Source of the DNA: Mactromeris polynyma
Lineage: Eukaryota > Mollusca > Bivalvia > Venerida > Mactridae
Direction of reading: 5' to 3'
Assembly (NCBI GenBank): GCA_032209605.1
Contig: JASFXZ010000035.1
Location: 3,601,001 to 3,665,000, forward strand
Length of the DNA: 64,000 nt
The position numbers and the translations under genes are program-made. The notes under the pieces are model-generated. The model was not told the DNA's origin. It was given only the letters and a program-made list of their open reading frames with translations, and made no database searches. Within the stretch, counting starts at the first letter, position 1; each line of letters starts with the position of its first letter. Positions 1 through 10,500 of the stretch are shown here, one piece after another.

Positions 1-387
1 AGACATATTCAAATAATTGGTGACCACTTCAATTGAATTGAAGAGCTCTTCAAGTCAATTAAAGAACTCTGATTGATTATTTGTTGCTGTCATAATACAA
101 TTTTTGTTAGATAAGTGGCAAACACTATCAAACAGTTGACCATAATATCATTATTTGTGTTATTTACGAATAATGTCCTTAAGTAGTGTCACAACCATTG
201 CATAAACAATGCCTTAATTTGTAATATACTGTATATGCTTAGCAACAATTTGTTGTGTCATAACCGAAAATTTAATCGAAATATTACATGATAATAAGCG
301 TTGAATATACCATGTCATCATTGCTTAATTTATCGGTATTGGCTTGATTAATATATATTTCATTTTAACGTATCATTGAAGCATCAG

Positions 388-657
388 ATTATCAAAGAGA
401 CCAATCGAATGTTATGCGAGTGGTGGCGATTGGTGCAAGTGTTTCAGTTGCCATGTTTATAGCTGTACTGGTCGTTGTTAGATTTTTTTGCTGGAAGAAA
501 AGGTAATCGTATTTTGGCGGCTGCGTTGAATCCATCGATCATATGCAGTAATACTTTAAAATGCAATTACACATATACGATCGTACAATCATATATAACG
601 TATTTCAGGGTGTGCATGTCTTTTACTGACCGTTTTCCAAGGATTTTTAATTTGTAA
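388..657 (+). CDS. 3' exons of a single-pass membrane protein (partial gene)
   Basis: I read two exons. The first (388-502) follows an AG at 386-387 and ends at AAGAAAAG before gtaatc. Its frame is open and encodes YQRDQSN, then a hydrophobic stretch containing ASVSVAMFIAVLVVV, then RFFCWKK: a transmembrane helix with a basic stop-transfer end on the inner side. It ends in phase 2. The second exon (609-657) follows cgtatttcag, supplies the one missing base (AGG, Arg), and encodes VCMSFTDRFPRIFNL and a TAA. If the intron is retained, translation stops at once (KKR-stop). The reading frame is kept in the unit 2 copy with few changes, which supports real coding origin. Upstream exons lie outside the window, so the ectodomain and function are unknown. 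It is tail-to-tail with the NLR gene. The exons could be a captured fragment rather than a live gene. Confidence 0.5.
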
Positions 658-750
658 TTAGTTACATGTGTGTGCATTGTTTCAAGTCTTCTGTGTTCAT
701 AAGAAAATATCCCTGCGATATCATATCACTGCGATTATATTCTGGTACAG

Positions 751-848
751 AAACTAAATTTGATTTGTATGCAAACAGACATTCTACACTTGCTGAGATC
801 ATGGATACGAGAGTCATGTTCCATAAGATGTTGATACCAGTGTGCCGG
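751..848 (+). pseudogene. Possible cytoplasmic-tail exon of the membrane protein, probably decayed
   Basis: A stretch after ggtacag and before ggtaat is open in one frame and reads TKFDLYANRHSTLAE... to VCR. Homologous text occurs at 18,385 and in both arms of the third copy. The arm at 49,9xx, read on the minus strand, gives STLAEDIYTRV followed by FQQKDVDT, suggesting an ancestral cytoplasmic tail with a Tyr-x-x-Val motif. The unit 1 version differs at that motif (IMDTRV). The exon phase does not join the 388-502 exon directly, so an intermediate exon would be needed. Treated as a remnant. Confidence 0.25.
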
Positions 849-1042
849 GTAATATTTCTAATGTATACCTATTTGTAAAAACGAATTGATAATCTAGTTA
901 TATTACAAACTGATCTTTATCAATTGCACTATCAAAATGTTAATATCGCATTATTGACGATCGCTGATGGTATAGTCACTTGTTTCGTGAATTGTGTTGC
1001 ATAAGGTGGAAGAAGTATTAATGTGTACTCTTGAGCTTTATA

Positions 1043-1150
1043 TTTTATGGAATGTGTTTCCCCGAGTTCTGTGTGGAGAGGCATTGTCCTATATATGGCG
1101 TTCCCCGTAGCAACTTATTCTCTGCTTTTATATCAAAATATTTGACATTG
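1043..1150 (+). repeat. Dispersed repeat copy (ggcgttccc family)
   Basis: The text attttatgga...tctgtgtggagaggcattgtc...tatggcgttccc recurs at 18,738-18,850 as part of the segmental duplication. It also appears independently on the minus strand at about 60,965-61,045, and more weakly around 45,480-45,520. The independent copies show that it is a dispersed element of unknown class. Confidence 0.5.
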
Positions 1151-1291
1151 ATATACTTATTGTCGTGTTAAGGTGTACTCGGTTCCATGAAAGTTTATCT
1201 TGTTCTTACTATCCAGATTTGCATACATAAAGATGGACAGTGACGATTCTGTAACATAGTCATGTTTTGAGGAACATGAACAATCGATCAA

Positions 1292-1364
1292 TGGCGATAC
1301 CGGGATTTGAACCCGGGTCTACGGATTGCCGGTCCGTTATGCTAACCACTACACCACAGCGACC
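1292..1364 (-). tRNA. tRNA-like sequence, probable pseudogene or SINE head (anticodon position GGC)
   Basis: The reverse complement contains a perfect RNA polymerase III A box (TGGTGTAGTGG against TRGYNNARNNG) and a near-perfect B box (GGTTCAAATCC). A five-base-pair anticodon stem (ACGGA/TCCGT) has loop CCGGCAA, and a five-pair T stem CCCGG/CCGGG is present. The total is 73 nt. The acceptor stem pairs badly (about three mismatches), loop base 33 is C instead of U, and GGC is not a normal eukaryotic Ala anticodon. A functional tRNA is therefore unlikely. A tRNA-derived SINE head or a decayed tRNA gene fits better. Confidence 0.5.
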
Positions 1365-1730
1365 CAACGTCATTTTCGTGCACATTTAATTGATATAAAG
1401 TTGATTAAGGTTAACTACATTTGCACACCGATGTAAACTACATTTGCAGACATAAACATGGACAGTGGCAATGCTGTAAGACTTGCTCACCTTTGTAAAT
1501 GATAGGGGACTAACAAATAGAGCAGTAACATCTTGCAAGTTTCAAAACCGATAGAAAGGTCCAACACACAAACTACCACAGTTATCACTAAATCATTACT
1601 AAGCAATAGATATTCAAAAAAACATTATGGTCCCCTGCGATTCATTGTCGGCTAGAGGACTTAGTTAATAAAATGACATAAACGTAAGCATGAAGTGTTG
1701 ATCTTGATTGTAGAAAAAGCTCAAAATCTA
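1365..1730. other. No gene seen
   Basis: AT-rich sequence between the tRNA-like element and the repeat block. It is conserved in unit 2 but has no ORF or structure I can interpret. The phrase 'acagtggcaatgctgtaa' at about 1460 echoes a related phrase near 1235, so the tRNA-like unit may sit in a short duplicated context. Confidence 0.4.
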
Positions 1731-2680
1731 AAGGGTTGTCTACCATAATTGTACCAAGTCAGGAATCGCAAAGCCGAACTGTACTTGAGTTATCGCGACG
1801 ACAAAGATTCATTCCTTAATGATCAGTGTGACCTTTGAACCCAATGACTCCAAAGTCACGAGGATTCATCTACATCCGACATACAATCCTCCCACAAAGT
1901 CAAAACCTGGGAGGCCAAAGGGTACTTGAGTTATTTCTCAGTCAAGGATTTCCGCCTATTGGTCAGTGTGACATTTCCTTTGACCCAGTGACCATTACAT
2001 CAATAGAACCCATCTGTAAACTGCAGGAAGTCGTCTTTCTAAGTTATAACACAAGAAATCAAAGGGTTTTAGAGTTATCGCATAGACAACCTAATATGCA
2101 ATATCTCCTAAACTATAACCCCAGTGACGAACTACTCATACTGCCAAACTAGATGGTTGTTTTGACATATGTGTCCCCGATGACAGTTTGTCAGGAATTG
2201 CAAAAACTGATATAGAATGTTAGAATAAAATATCGAGGAAACATGAGATGTGGTCATATGACCTTTCTTTGATCATTTCACCGTGCACTGTATATGTATA
2301 AAACATCAAAGGGCCATAACTCAGTGAAAAATATCTGGGCGGAACGAAACGACAAGGATGCACATCTTCATTTGAACTTCAATCCTATGAATTTTGGTTG
2401 AAATCCAAACAGCAGTGTTGGAGATGAACCTCGCACAAGCTTTAAGTGGTCGAACGGACGGACGGACGGAGACCAAAATTTATGGTTTGTGAACATTTTC
2501 CTTCTTTAAAAACATGCCTTATAAGCAGGTGTTATTTTGAGCTTTTCATATAGAAAACAGAACAAAAAGCCCCTAAGCCTAATGTCAGTAAGCTCATAAA
2601 CCCTAAATGTTTACCCGGACGGACATACAGACAGACGCCGAAGATAACAAGAGCGCATACCATCGCAAAATACGACCGTA
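1730..2680. repeat. Invertebrate-type repetitive block with GACG simple repeat
   Basis: Successive imperfect units carry 'ggtcagtgtgac..ttgac', 'cagtgacca', 'ggattcatctacat' and 'gggtacttgagttat'. They are followed by 'gggccataactcagtg' and a cggacggacggacgg simple repeat at about 2452-2470, with a second cggacggacatacagacag stretch near 2616. These phrases are typical of dispersed repeats in bivalve genomes. The ORF-like stretch at 1835-2152 runs through the repeat and should not be called a gene. Unit 2 has a shorter version. Confidence 0.6.
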
Positions 2681-2869
2681 ATAAAAAAATTGTCACTAGA
2701 GTTTAAAATAAAACAGTGTAAAATAACTCATCTTCCATGACTCCACCTTAAGTGACCTAGGTTTGAACCTGACTTGCATAGAATCAGCCTAAGTAACTCT
2801 GGGGAAAATATTCCAACAACTGTTTTCGAAATGTATGCAATGTATTTCATAACAATAAAAATTGATCTC

Positions 2870-3460
2870 TGTCTTGTGAAGATTGGACAAAGAATTTTGA
2901 AGTTATTAATAAGATAATACCAATTTTAGGTAATTTCTCCAATTGAAGGGCAATTACTCTAGAGTGACCAGTGCGATATGGCTGGTTATCTAACTTGTCC
3001 ATGATATTATGCGAATACACATTCTCAGCAAGTCTGGTGAAGATTGGACAAAGAATACGTAAGTAATTGATCGGACAAGATAAATTTTAGGTAATTTCTC
3101 TAATTAAGGGACAATAACTCAGGAGTGACAAATGCGATATAGCTGATTATCGAACTTGTTCATAATATTATGCCGAGATGCATTATGACTAAGTCTGGTG
3201 AAGATTGGACAAAGAATTCTAAACTTATTGATCGGTAAAGACAAATTTTAGGTAAATTTTCTACTTAAAGGGCAATAACTCTGGAGTGTCAAGTGCGATA
3301 TGGCTGGTTATTGAACTTGTCCAAGTTAATATGCCGATACACATAATGACCAAGTCTGGTAAATATTGGACAAAAAATGCTTAAGTTAGGACAACATGCT
3401 GGACGCCCCCCGCACGCCGCAGGTGAAACTATTATACGTCCCTTTCTTCGAACGGGCGTA
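2870..3460. repeat. Tandem repeat, ~160-bp unit, about 3.6 copies
   Basis: The phrase gaagattggacaaagaat and its partner 'ggcaataactctggagtgac' recur at spacings of about 160-161 bp (near 2878, 3039, 3200 and 3360). The array ends in a GC-rich segment (cgccccccgcacgccgc) and 'gaacgggcgtataaaaa'. The matching array in unit 2 is at 20,310-20,870. Confidence 0.75.
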
Positions 3461-3510
3461 TAAAAACAGTATGTCTCCCTAGAAGAGAGTGGGAGACATA
3501 ATTAGGTACG

Positions 3511-4402
3511 TGATTTATCCCAATGACTAAGATTTGCACTTATTTGTCAATTAGACATTGAGCTTTGACTCAGTGACCACCAAAATCGATCCAAGACCCG
3601 CGTGCAACCATGAGATCAAAGGGTACTAAGTTATCGCATAGAAAATGAATTACATCAAATGGTCGGTATGACATTTAAATCAGTGACCACAAATTGATAG
3701 TGTTCATCAGTAACCCAAATACAATCATCCCACAACGTTTGGACAACAACTATGTAGGGTTCATCTGTAACCCAAATACAATCATCCCACAAAGTTTGGA
3801 CAACGAAGGCAGAGGGTACTGGAGTTATCTCGTGGACAAGGACTTCCACCATATATGGTCACTTTGATTTTCACATTTGACCCGTGACCATAAAAAATAC
3901 ATTTCATCTATAATAGAAATCACCCTACCAAGCTAATACTTGAAATGCCAAAGGCTACTAGAGTTATTGCCTTGAAATGACCGTCCGGCTGAAATTGGTA
4001 AATCAATCTAACAAGACCCTCATTTTATTTTGAGTTCAGTATGAAACCGAGAAATATGACACAATTGCCAATATATTTTACCAACAGAAGCTGCAATGCT
4101 AATGAGGAATTTAACAAAAGGAATACATTATTAGATAAATCAATCTTTATTTAGACTCAGGCTAAGAGTACATTGTCACAAAATACAATTTTACAACTTA
4201 TACAACATACTGAGGTGATGTTTACATCCTATACAGTACACATGATTCTGTTCAACAATTGTGACAGACTATTAATCAAATGCACACACATAAACACATT
4301 AATATAGTTTAATAAACATCACCAACATTAAACAGTTGTATTATACAAATTGAACCAGAAATTAAAATCTATTCTATGATAATACATAAGTTAGTTTCAC
4401 AA
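3511..4402. repeat. Repeat block with a 57-bp direct duplication
   Basis: Text beginning 'gatttatcccaatgacta' contains two 57-bp copies starting at 3702 and 3759 (gttcatcagtaaccc / gttcatctgtaaccc). The block is single in unit 1 but doubled in unit 2. The minus-strand ORF here (3655-3852) repeats VVQTLWDDCIWVTDE only because 57 is a multiple of three, so I do not call it a gene. Confidence 0.7.
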
Positions 4403-4782
4403 ATATCATTCATCATTCCATCAAAACCCATTTCTGAATTATGCAATTATATTGCAGGTATGTTTGTGTTAGTGAATAAAAAGTGAAAATTATAATAGAA
4501 TATAAAATCAAACTATAGTATGTATGAGCCTAAAATATTTCATGTTACAATTAGAAATCCGGTTGAACGTAAATTTCCTTTCAATCAACAGCTAAATTCA
4601 ATTTACATGTATAATGAAACCTCGTGAATGTTAAGATTCTATTTATAACTTAACTGCAGAAACAGCTGATATTCATCAAAACATTACAATGAACTTCTAT
4701 ATGCATGTAAAGTATGGTGTGGGTAATTCGGTCTTTGCTGAACAAAGGCTGGATGCATCAAAAAGTAGTTCCTACAATTTTC

Positions 4783-4788
4783 TTTATT
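4783..4788 (-). terminator. Candidate poly(A) signal AATAAA for NLR gene 1
   Basis: Minus-strand AATAAA, 278 bp beyond the gene 1 stop codon. The hexamer and its context (tctttatttttaa) are conserved downstream of gene 2 at 22,993-22,998. Other AATAAA hexamers exist in this AT-rich region, so the choice is tentative. Confidence 0.35.
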
Positions 4789-5065
4789 TTTAAACCAAAA
4801 GATACCACTGAAATGGATTATTTAACAGGTCATATTCATATTAATTTTTTTTGGAATTTCAAATTGAAACATAAATCATCTTGTAGGAAATGATCTAACT
4901 AATTAAGATAATTAATGGGCACATGACATGTTTCTGTTAAGTAATAAAAAAGATACGACCATTTAAGTCCACGCAACATCCGCGCATTTTGTTGACGTGT
5001 TCATCAAAGTTTGCTTGTACAATTGTATATTTACCTGAATTTTTTACAGAAACAGAAGCAAACAT

Positions 5066-7587
5066 TTACTGACAACTTCTTGTCACAAAGTCTAACATTT
5101 TATCACTTTTATACAAGATGTTTACTGTAGGTATTAATGTAAGATACTCAGACATATAATCCACCGACTCCTCCACTGACAGTTCTCTGTGAGTTTCTCC
5201 ATCAACTGATGTAATTTTACAGTATCGTAACCAAACTTTCATCACAGATATATTGTTTACACAACTTTCAATGATACAATGAAAACATTGACGACTCATT
5301 GTGACACGTTGCAGTACTATATCCATTTGTGTTACATCAGGATGTAGTTGTAATAAAACATCATCAGGTAACTTCATGTCCCACAGTGATAGAGTCTCGA
5401 TATATAGAAGAGTTTTCACTGTATGTGTCAATGTTTTCATTGTATTGTAATCTAACATGTACCAGGGAGATCCATAGATATACAGACTTCCAAGTTGTGA
5501 ATCCTTAATACAGTTACATACATCAATATAACAATTACCAATCCTCTCAGATAATGGATGCAATGTGATGGACTTTAAACTAGAATTGTTTACATTATTA
5601 CATGAAATATCAACATCCCTCAGATCTAATAAAGTGAGTTTTGTATGATGTGGAAGATTTAGAGTCAATGTACAGTCACTATGTCTATACCGGTGATTAT
5701 CACAACACACACCAGACAATTGTATATCTTCGTTATGTTGCATTTCGACCTCAAACAGAGACAATGATGTCAGATGTTGGAGACTTCTCACAGGTAATTC
5801 TGGTATCAATGTACCCCATTCAACACAAACAGTGTGCAGTGTGGATTGATTCTGTAACATGCACTCAGTGAACTTTACATAATCAGCAGACAACACATTA
5901 CCAACACATAAATATTGTAGATTTTGGATCTGATTAAAGTCATCATTATATTTACCTTTTACAGAATGTATTGATTTCACACTTGTTATATTTATTAATA
6001 ACAGTTTTTGCAGAATTTCATCAGACAAATCATCAAAACGAAAGTCGTCAAGTTTTAGTACAATATTTGCTTCATTAGATCTACTGGCTTCCTTGTAACA
6101 TTTTACTATAATATTCTGTAATGAACTGATGGAAGACTGATAGTAAAACAAATAATTTATCCTGCATAAAGTTAAATCACTAGATATTGAAGAGTACATG
6201 TTTTCAAACAAACTTCTAATACAGTCATGAGAAAGTCCTGCAAGCAACGGGAAGAAGTTTTCAAATTGTAGAACATCACTGAGGGATGTCCAACTGTTAA
6301 TTACATCAGAGAATAAATTATTTATGTCAAATGTTGATATAAACAAAGCTGCCAAAAATTCCATGTAACTTTTGTGAATGAAGCTTATCTTTAGTCTTTC
6401 AACAGAAAAAACACCAAAAACTTCATTCTTTGATAAAATACCAATTTTACACAAGACTTCAGTTTCTTCTATGGAAATACAATATGGTTTAGCTAGTAAC
6501 TGCTGTCTTGTAAATACAAGACTAGGTACATTTTCATCTTGTTTGAACAATGAGCTAAATGACAGATGACACACATTATACAGTAAGGAGACATGTTTGT
6601 TCAAGTACTCCAGTCCGGAGAGACAATCTGGAAGCTGCAATGTACAAGCTGTAGATGTAGGTGAAGGGAACTCAACTCCTTTCTGTTCAGCTCTCTTAAA
6701 CAGCATTTCTAAAATATTAGCATAAATAAGTGCTCTAGGCATACCAGTCAGAGTCACCTTTTCATACCACAACACAACCAAATGCGAGGCAATCATCGGA
6801 ATGCATAACTGATCATGTAGTCCACAATTTCTTACTTCACGTGTAAAATCATCAGCTTGTCCGTTACCAGAATTTTCCTTATTCATATAACTTATGACAT
6901 GTTTAACATACGACTCTGCTGAATTCCCATGGATACCTGTCAGTTCAAGTTTGTGATCAATATCTCTTGTATGTGACAGTCGCACTTGTTCGATTCTATA
7001 CGGTCGACACGTAGTTAAATATATACAGTTCTTTAAATATATCCTTTCTGGTAGTTTGTGCACCTTCTTACCGTCTTTCTTCGGGGTCCACTCATCCAAG
7101 CCGTCCATGAGTATAAGACAATGTTTTTTTCTTAGAATATCTTGAATTATGAGAGGGTCATAATGCTTTAAATATTGTTCTTTAATCATATCTATTACAT
7201 CATAATGTTCAGTATCACCTAGACTTATGTAAAACACAAAGTCAAACTTAGACATATAGTCAACATCTATCTGTAATTCTTTCTGTTCCTCATCTAACTT
7301 ATCTCCACTTTTCCCAATGCTCCACAGTAAACACATAAATGTACAAAATGATGTTTTACCCATCCCGGCATCACCAGTAATATATATTTGATTCCATGCC
7401 TTACTATCCTTACAAAATATATCTTCATAACAAGTTATTTGTTTTATTTGCTTTGTTCCTTCTACACTTTTCATTGTTGGGTGTTTGTATATGTTCAAGA
7501 TATTGTCATCTTTATTTTCAAACAAAGGTGACACTGGTAGGGTCTTGCAACGGCGCTTATAGAATTCTATCAGATCATTTTGAATAT
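5066..7587 (-). CDS. Gene 1 last exon: NACHT ATPase and LRR-like C-terminus
   Basis: A 2,522-nt terminal exon begins after cttttctcttttcag. Its first two bases (AT) complete the Asp codon begun by the upstream exon. The linker DLIEFYKRRCKTLPVSPL precedes the NACHT core, as in other HEPN-NACHT proteins. Visible motifs are GDAGMGKTSF (Walker A), LILMDGLDEW (Walker B with the NACHT-type DGLDEW), and YLTTCRPYR (Arg/sensor region). MIASHLVVLWYEK probably lies in the winged-helix region. The last ~300 residues hold irregular leucine-rich segments such as LQHLTSLSLFEV and LTLLDLRDVDI. Relative to gene 2 it has lost about 16 residues plus an acidic insert after EMQ. An ORF called in isolation would start at GTG (7534), but the splice model shows that codon is internal Val. 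Confidence 0.9.
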
Positions 7588-10500
7588 CTGAAAAGAGAAA
7601 AGTACAAAATTAAACAATACTAAGTTTATTTATCAAAGTATGTCCATGAAATTAAGTAGAATGAACAATATCAAAAATTCTATAAAAAATTATAATATGC
7701 AGTACTGCTACCAAAAGAATAATTTTACTCTTCTGGTGCCCTTGATATTTGAGCTGCAGACACGGGTCTTGCATGACATACACCATGTCAACAGTTCAAT
7801 TTGCTCATCAAGCATTACTGTATACATGGCCTAATTGCCCTCATGTTATGTGCAGACACCATCAATTCCACGAAATCTAAACCATGCCAACATAAAAGAC
7901 CTACACAAATCAAAACTGCCATTCTATTCTTAATTTTAGCTAATTCTCGCTATTATTCCACTTAAAATTACTTTAACACTTTAACACACTGCTAATATAG
8001 TCAAGTACAGTATACATGCCCATTGTAATGAAATAGTTTCACACTATATCTTAAATATTCGGTTGTTTACACTAGACAAATTAAGTTATCAATTGTTACA
8101 AGCATATCTGCTGTACGTATGATAATTGTTTATAGCCTTTGGGGTATATTATGTATCCAACACAGTATTCAACTAAAGTAAGTCAATTATTTAAGGATTA
8201 AACTCTGTCCCACTAAATACAAAAGAAATTTGCTGGTTAACATATCAAAAATTAAAAGATCATGAAGTATCAAAAATATATATAACACAATAAAATGGCA
8301 CCAAGATGTGCTGTACAATAGCACAAAAAGACATTTATTCTCCCAACAGTAGATTTAAATGTTTTCAAGAGTAAACACTTATCATAATCAAATGACAATT
8401 TTGTAAATATTAATGTCTGATATCACAATTATTTCAGTGAATATCAAAAAGACAACTTTCCCTACAGTAAGCAAACTTTAATTAGCATCTGTGGGTCCCG
8501 AGTATAAATTTGAAAATGATAAAATAACGGTTTACCTGTAAACTCAACCACATGTTGGCGCTTCATTTCTTCTTCCAATTTTCTCTTTACCCCAACGACA
8601 TCCTGTTTTACATTAGTGACATCCAGTTTGACATTAGTGACTTCACTCTTGACTTCCTCAAGTTCTTGCTTAAGCAGTCGATCGCTTTCATGCCACGCTT
8701 TTATTGTCTTATTGTGTTTTTCCCTCAACTGTTCATCAATATCCATACTTTCTGCATTATCGATGAAGGACTGTAAATGTACAATTCCGCCCACACCCAC
8801 TGGATTGAGACGAAGGAGAATCTGCAATTGATACAAGTAGAGGGAGACTTCTTATACACATGAAAGAAAATACATTCATAAATATGTTCTGCAGAATAAA
8901 ATGCCACTGTGTGAAAGTTTATTTCAACAACAAAATTCAAGTTTAACATAATAGTATAGTTATTTTCACATGTTCTAATTAGTATTCAACGAAAACTAAC
9001 AAATGCTCAGAGTTACATGCCAAATTAAGGACAGAATAGAACAACCAGCATATGCTTAACTTACACAACAAACAACAATGTAAGCACATAATTAGACATG
9101 TGCCGGAGTAACCACTATAATTATAATATAAAGATATCGGGAAAGTGACCCATCCCATGGCAGCCATGTTTTTCGACGAATGGCAATAAGTTGAACAATC
9201 TTAGTAGAGGGAACCACTAGAACATTTGCGTGAAATTTTATTGAAATTAGGTCCAATTGTTTGACAAAAATATTTTTTAAGTTCTTTCTCTCAGTTGTCA
9301 TGGAAAACATAGTTGTTCTACGTAGAAAGGAAGAATATTAATTGTGGATGGACCGGCAAACAGACAGGCAGTGATCACAAAGCATGCCATGAGCTTTTGA
9401 ACAGGTGAACTAAAAAATCACAGGTGCCCAATTCGATTGGATGACTAATATTCCTACGAATGTTCACGACCCTAAGGTCAATGGTAGGATAAAGTTAGTA
9501 AAGGTAATAAATAAATACTGTACTTGCAATTTACAATTGATTCTATAAATAAATTATCACCTTCAGTTTCACAATTCATTAAATATATTAAACTTGTTTT
9601 CAGAAAAACCATAGAAACCCACCAATGGAAGAAAACTAGTGAAGGTCATAAATTATGACCATTCGTGTAAAATATATCTTATTTTTACCAAACAATAAAT
9701 GATACCGTAAACACACAGTATAACAGGGATGGGGCAATATCATAGCAATGCTATTACAAACCAATTGTTCTGGGAATTGATCAAATACAATTACATCTAT
9801 AAATTATAGATGTACTAGTTATTGAATGAACTAAAACTTGAACTACATGGAGCTCGATTATAAGTAACATTTCATTGACATTAATTATCACACAAACAAA
9901 GTAAAATACATCTGATTACATTTACACATTAATCACAGAATGTAGATTTTAAACAGCTCTATATTCAACACTTAAATAATCAAGCATAACTTTCAATTAT
10001 ATGTATACAGGTCACCTTTATCTTTATTACCACTTGTTTTCAACAAGATCATACCGCTAACTGTAGCTATTGTTTTTAACCAGTCACAGCTGCAGAGAAA
10101 CATGATGACGCAGTCAATGCAAAATGGACATCTTTTATTTCTATTGGATCGAACAGTACAAAACAGGCCTCTTCAAATTTTGAACATTTTATACATTATA
10201 ATTTGACGACATTAACAAATTCATTGGTGTTTTGTCTGCATTTTGGACAATGACTTTTAAGTGACTGTACAACCGTGACAAAATTCATTTGACTACTTAT
10301 TGTTAATGGCTAAAGGCGTATTTATATGCCGATTTGCTATCAATAAATGGTAAATGGTTAATCTGAGATTTCTAATCCAGTATGATGATACCATAATGCA
10401 TTTATACAAACACACGCCATTATGATATTGGCATGTTCAGGTTATATCAATAACAGATCATCGATAGTAATTAAAATGTAATTGATGTGTAATTGGCATC

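Noticed and set aside
1835..2152. 105-codon plus ORF and its unit 2 counterpart
   Set aside because: Lies in repetitive sequence; the two copies lose frame agreement after an internal deletion.
3655..3852. Repeat-bearing minus ORF with QTLWDDCIWVTDE (also 21,097-21,393 and 21,883-22,080)
   Set aside because: Comes from a 57-bp duplication in a dispersed repeat, with no splice or start support and differing frames between copies.
5641..6569. Plus-strand ORFs inside the NACHT exons (5641-5871, 6378-6569 and the gene 2 equivalents)
   Set aside because: They are antisense shadows of a much longer, motif-bearing minus-strand frame.
7501..7534. GTG at 7534 as start codon of an 822-aa protein
   Set aside because: The frame continues upstream to a splice acceptor at 7,588 and joins the coiled-coil exon in phase, and eukaryotic genes rarely start at GTG.
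8552..8831. Plus-strand ORFs opposite the coiled-coil exon (also 27,342-27,680)
   Set aside because: Antisense of the heptad repeat; the ISDILFYISDIL-like peptide is the complement of the 21-bp unit.
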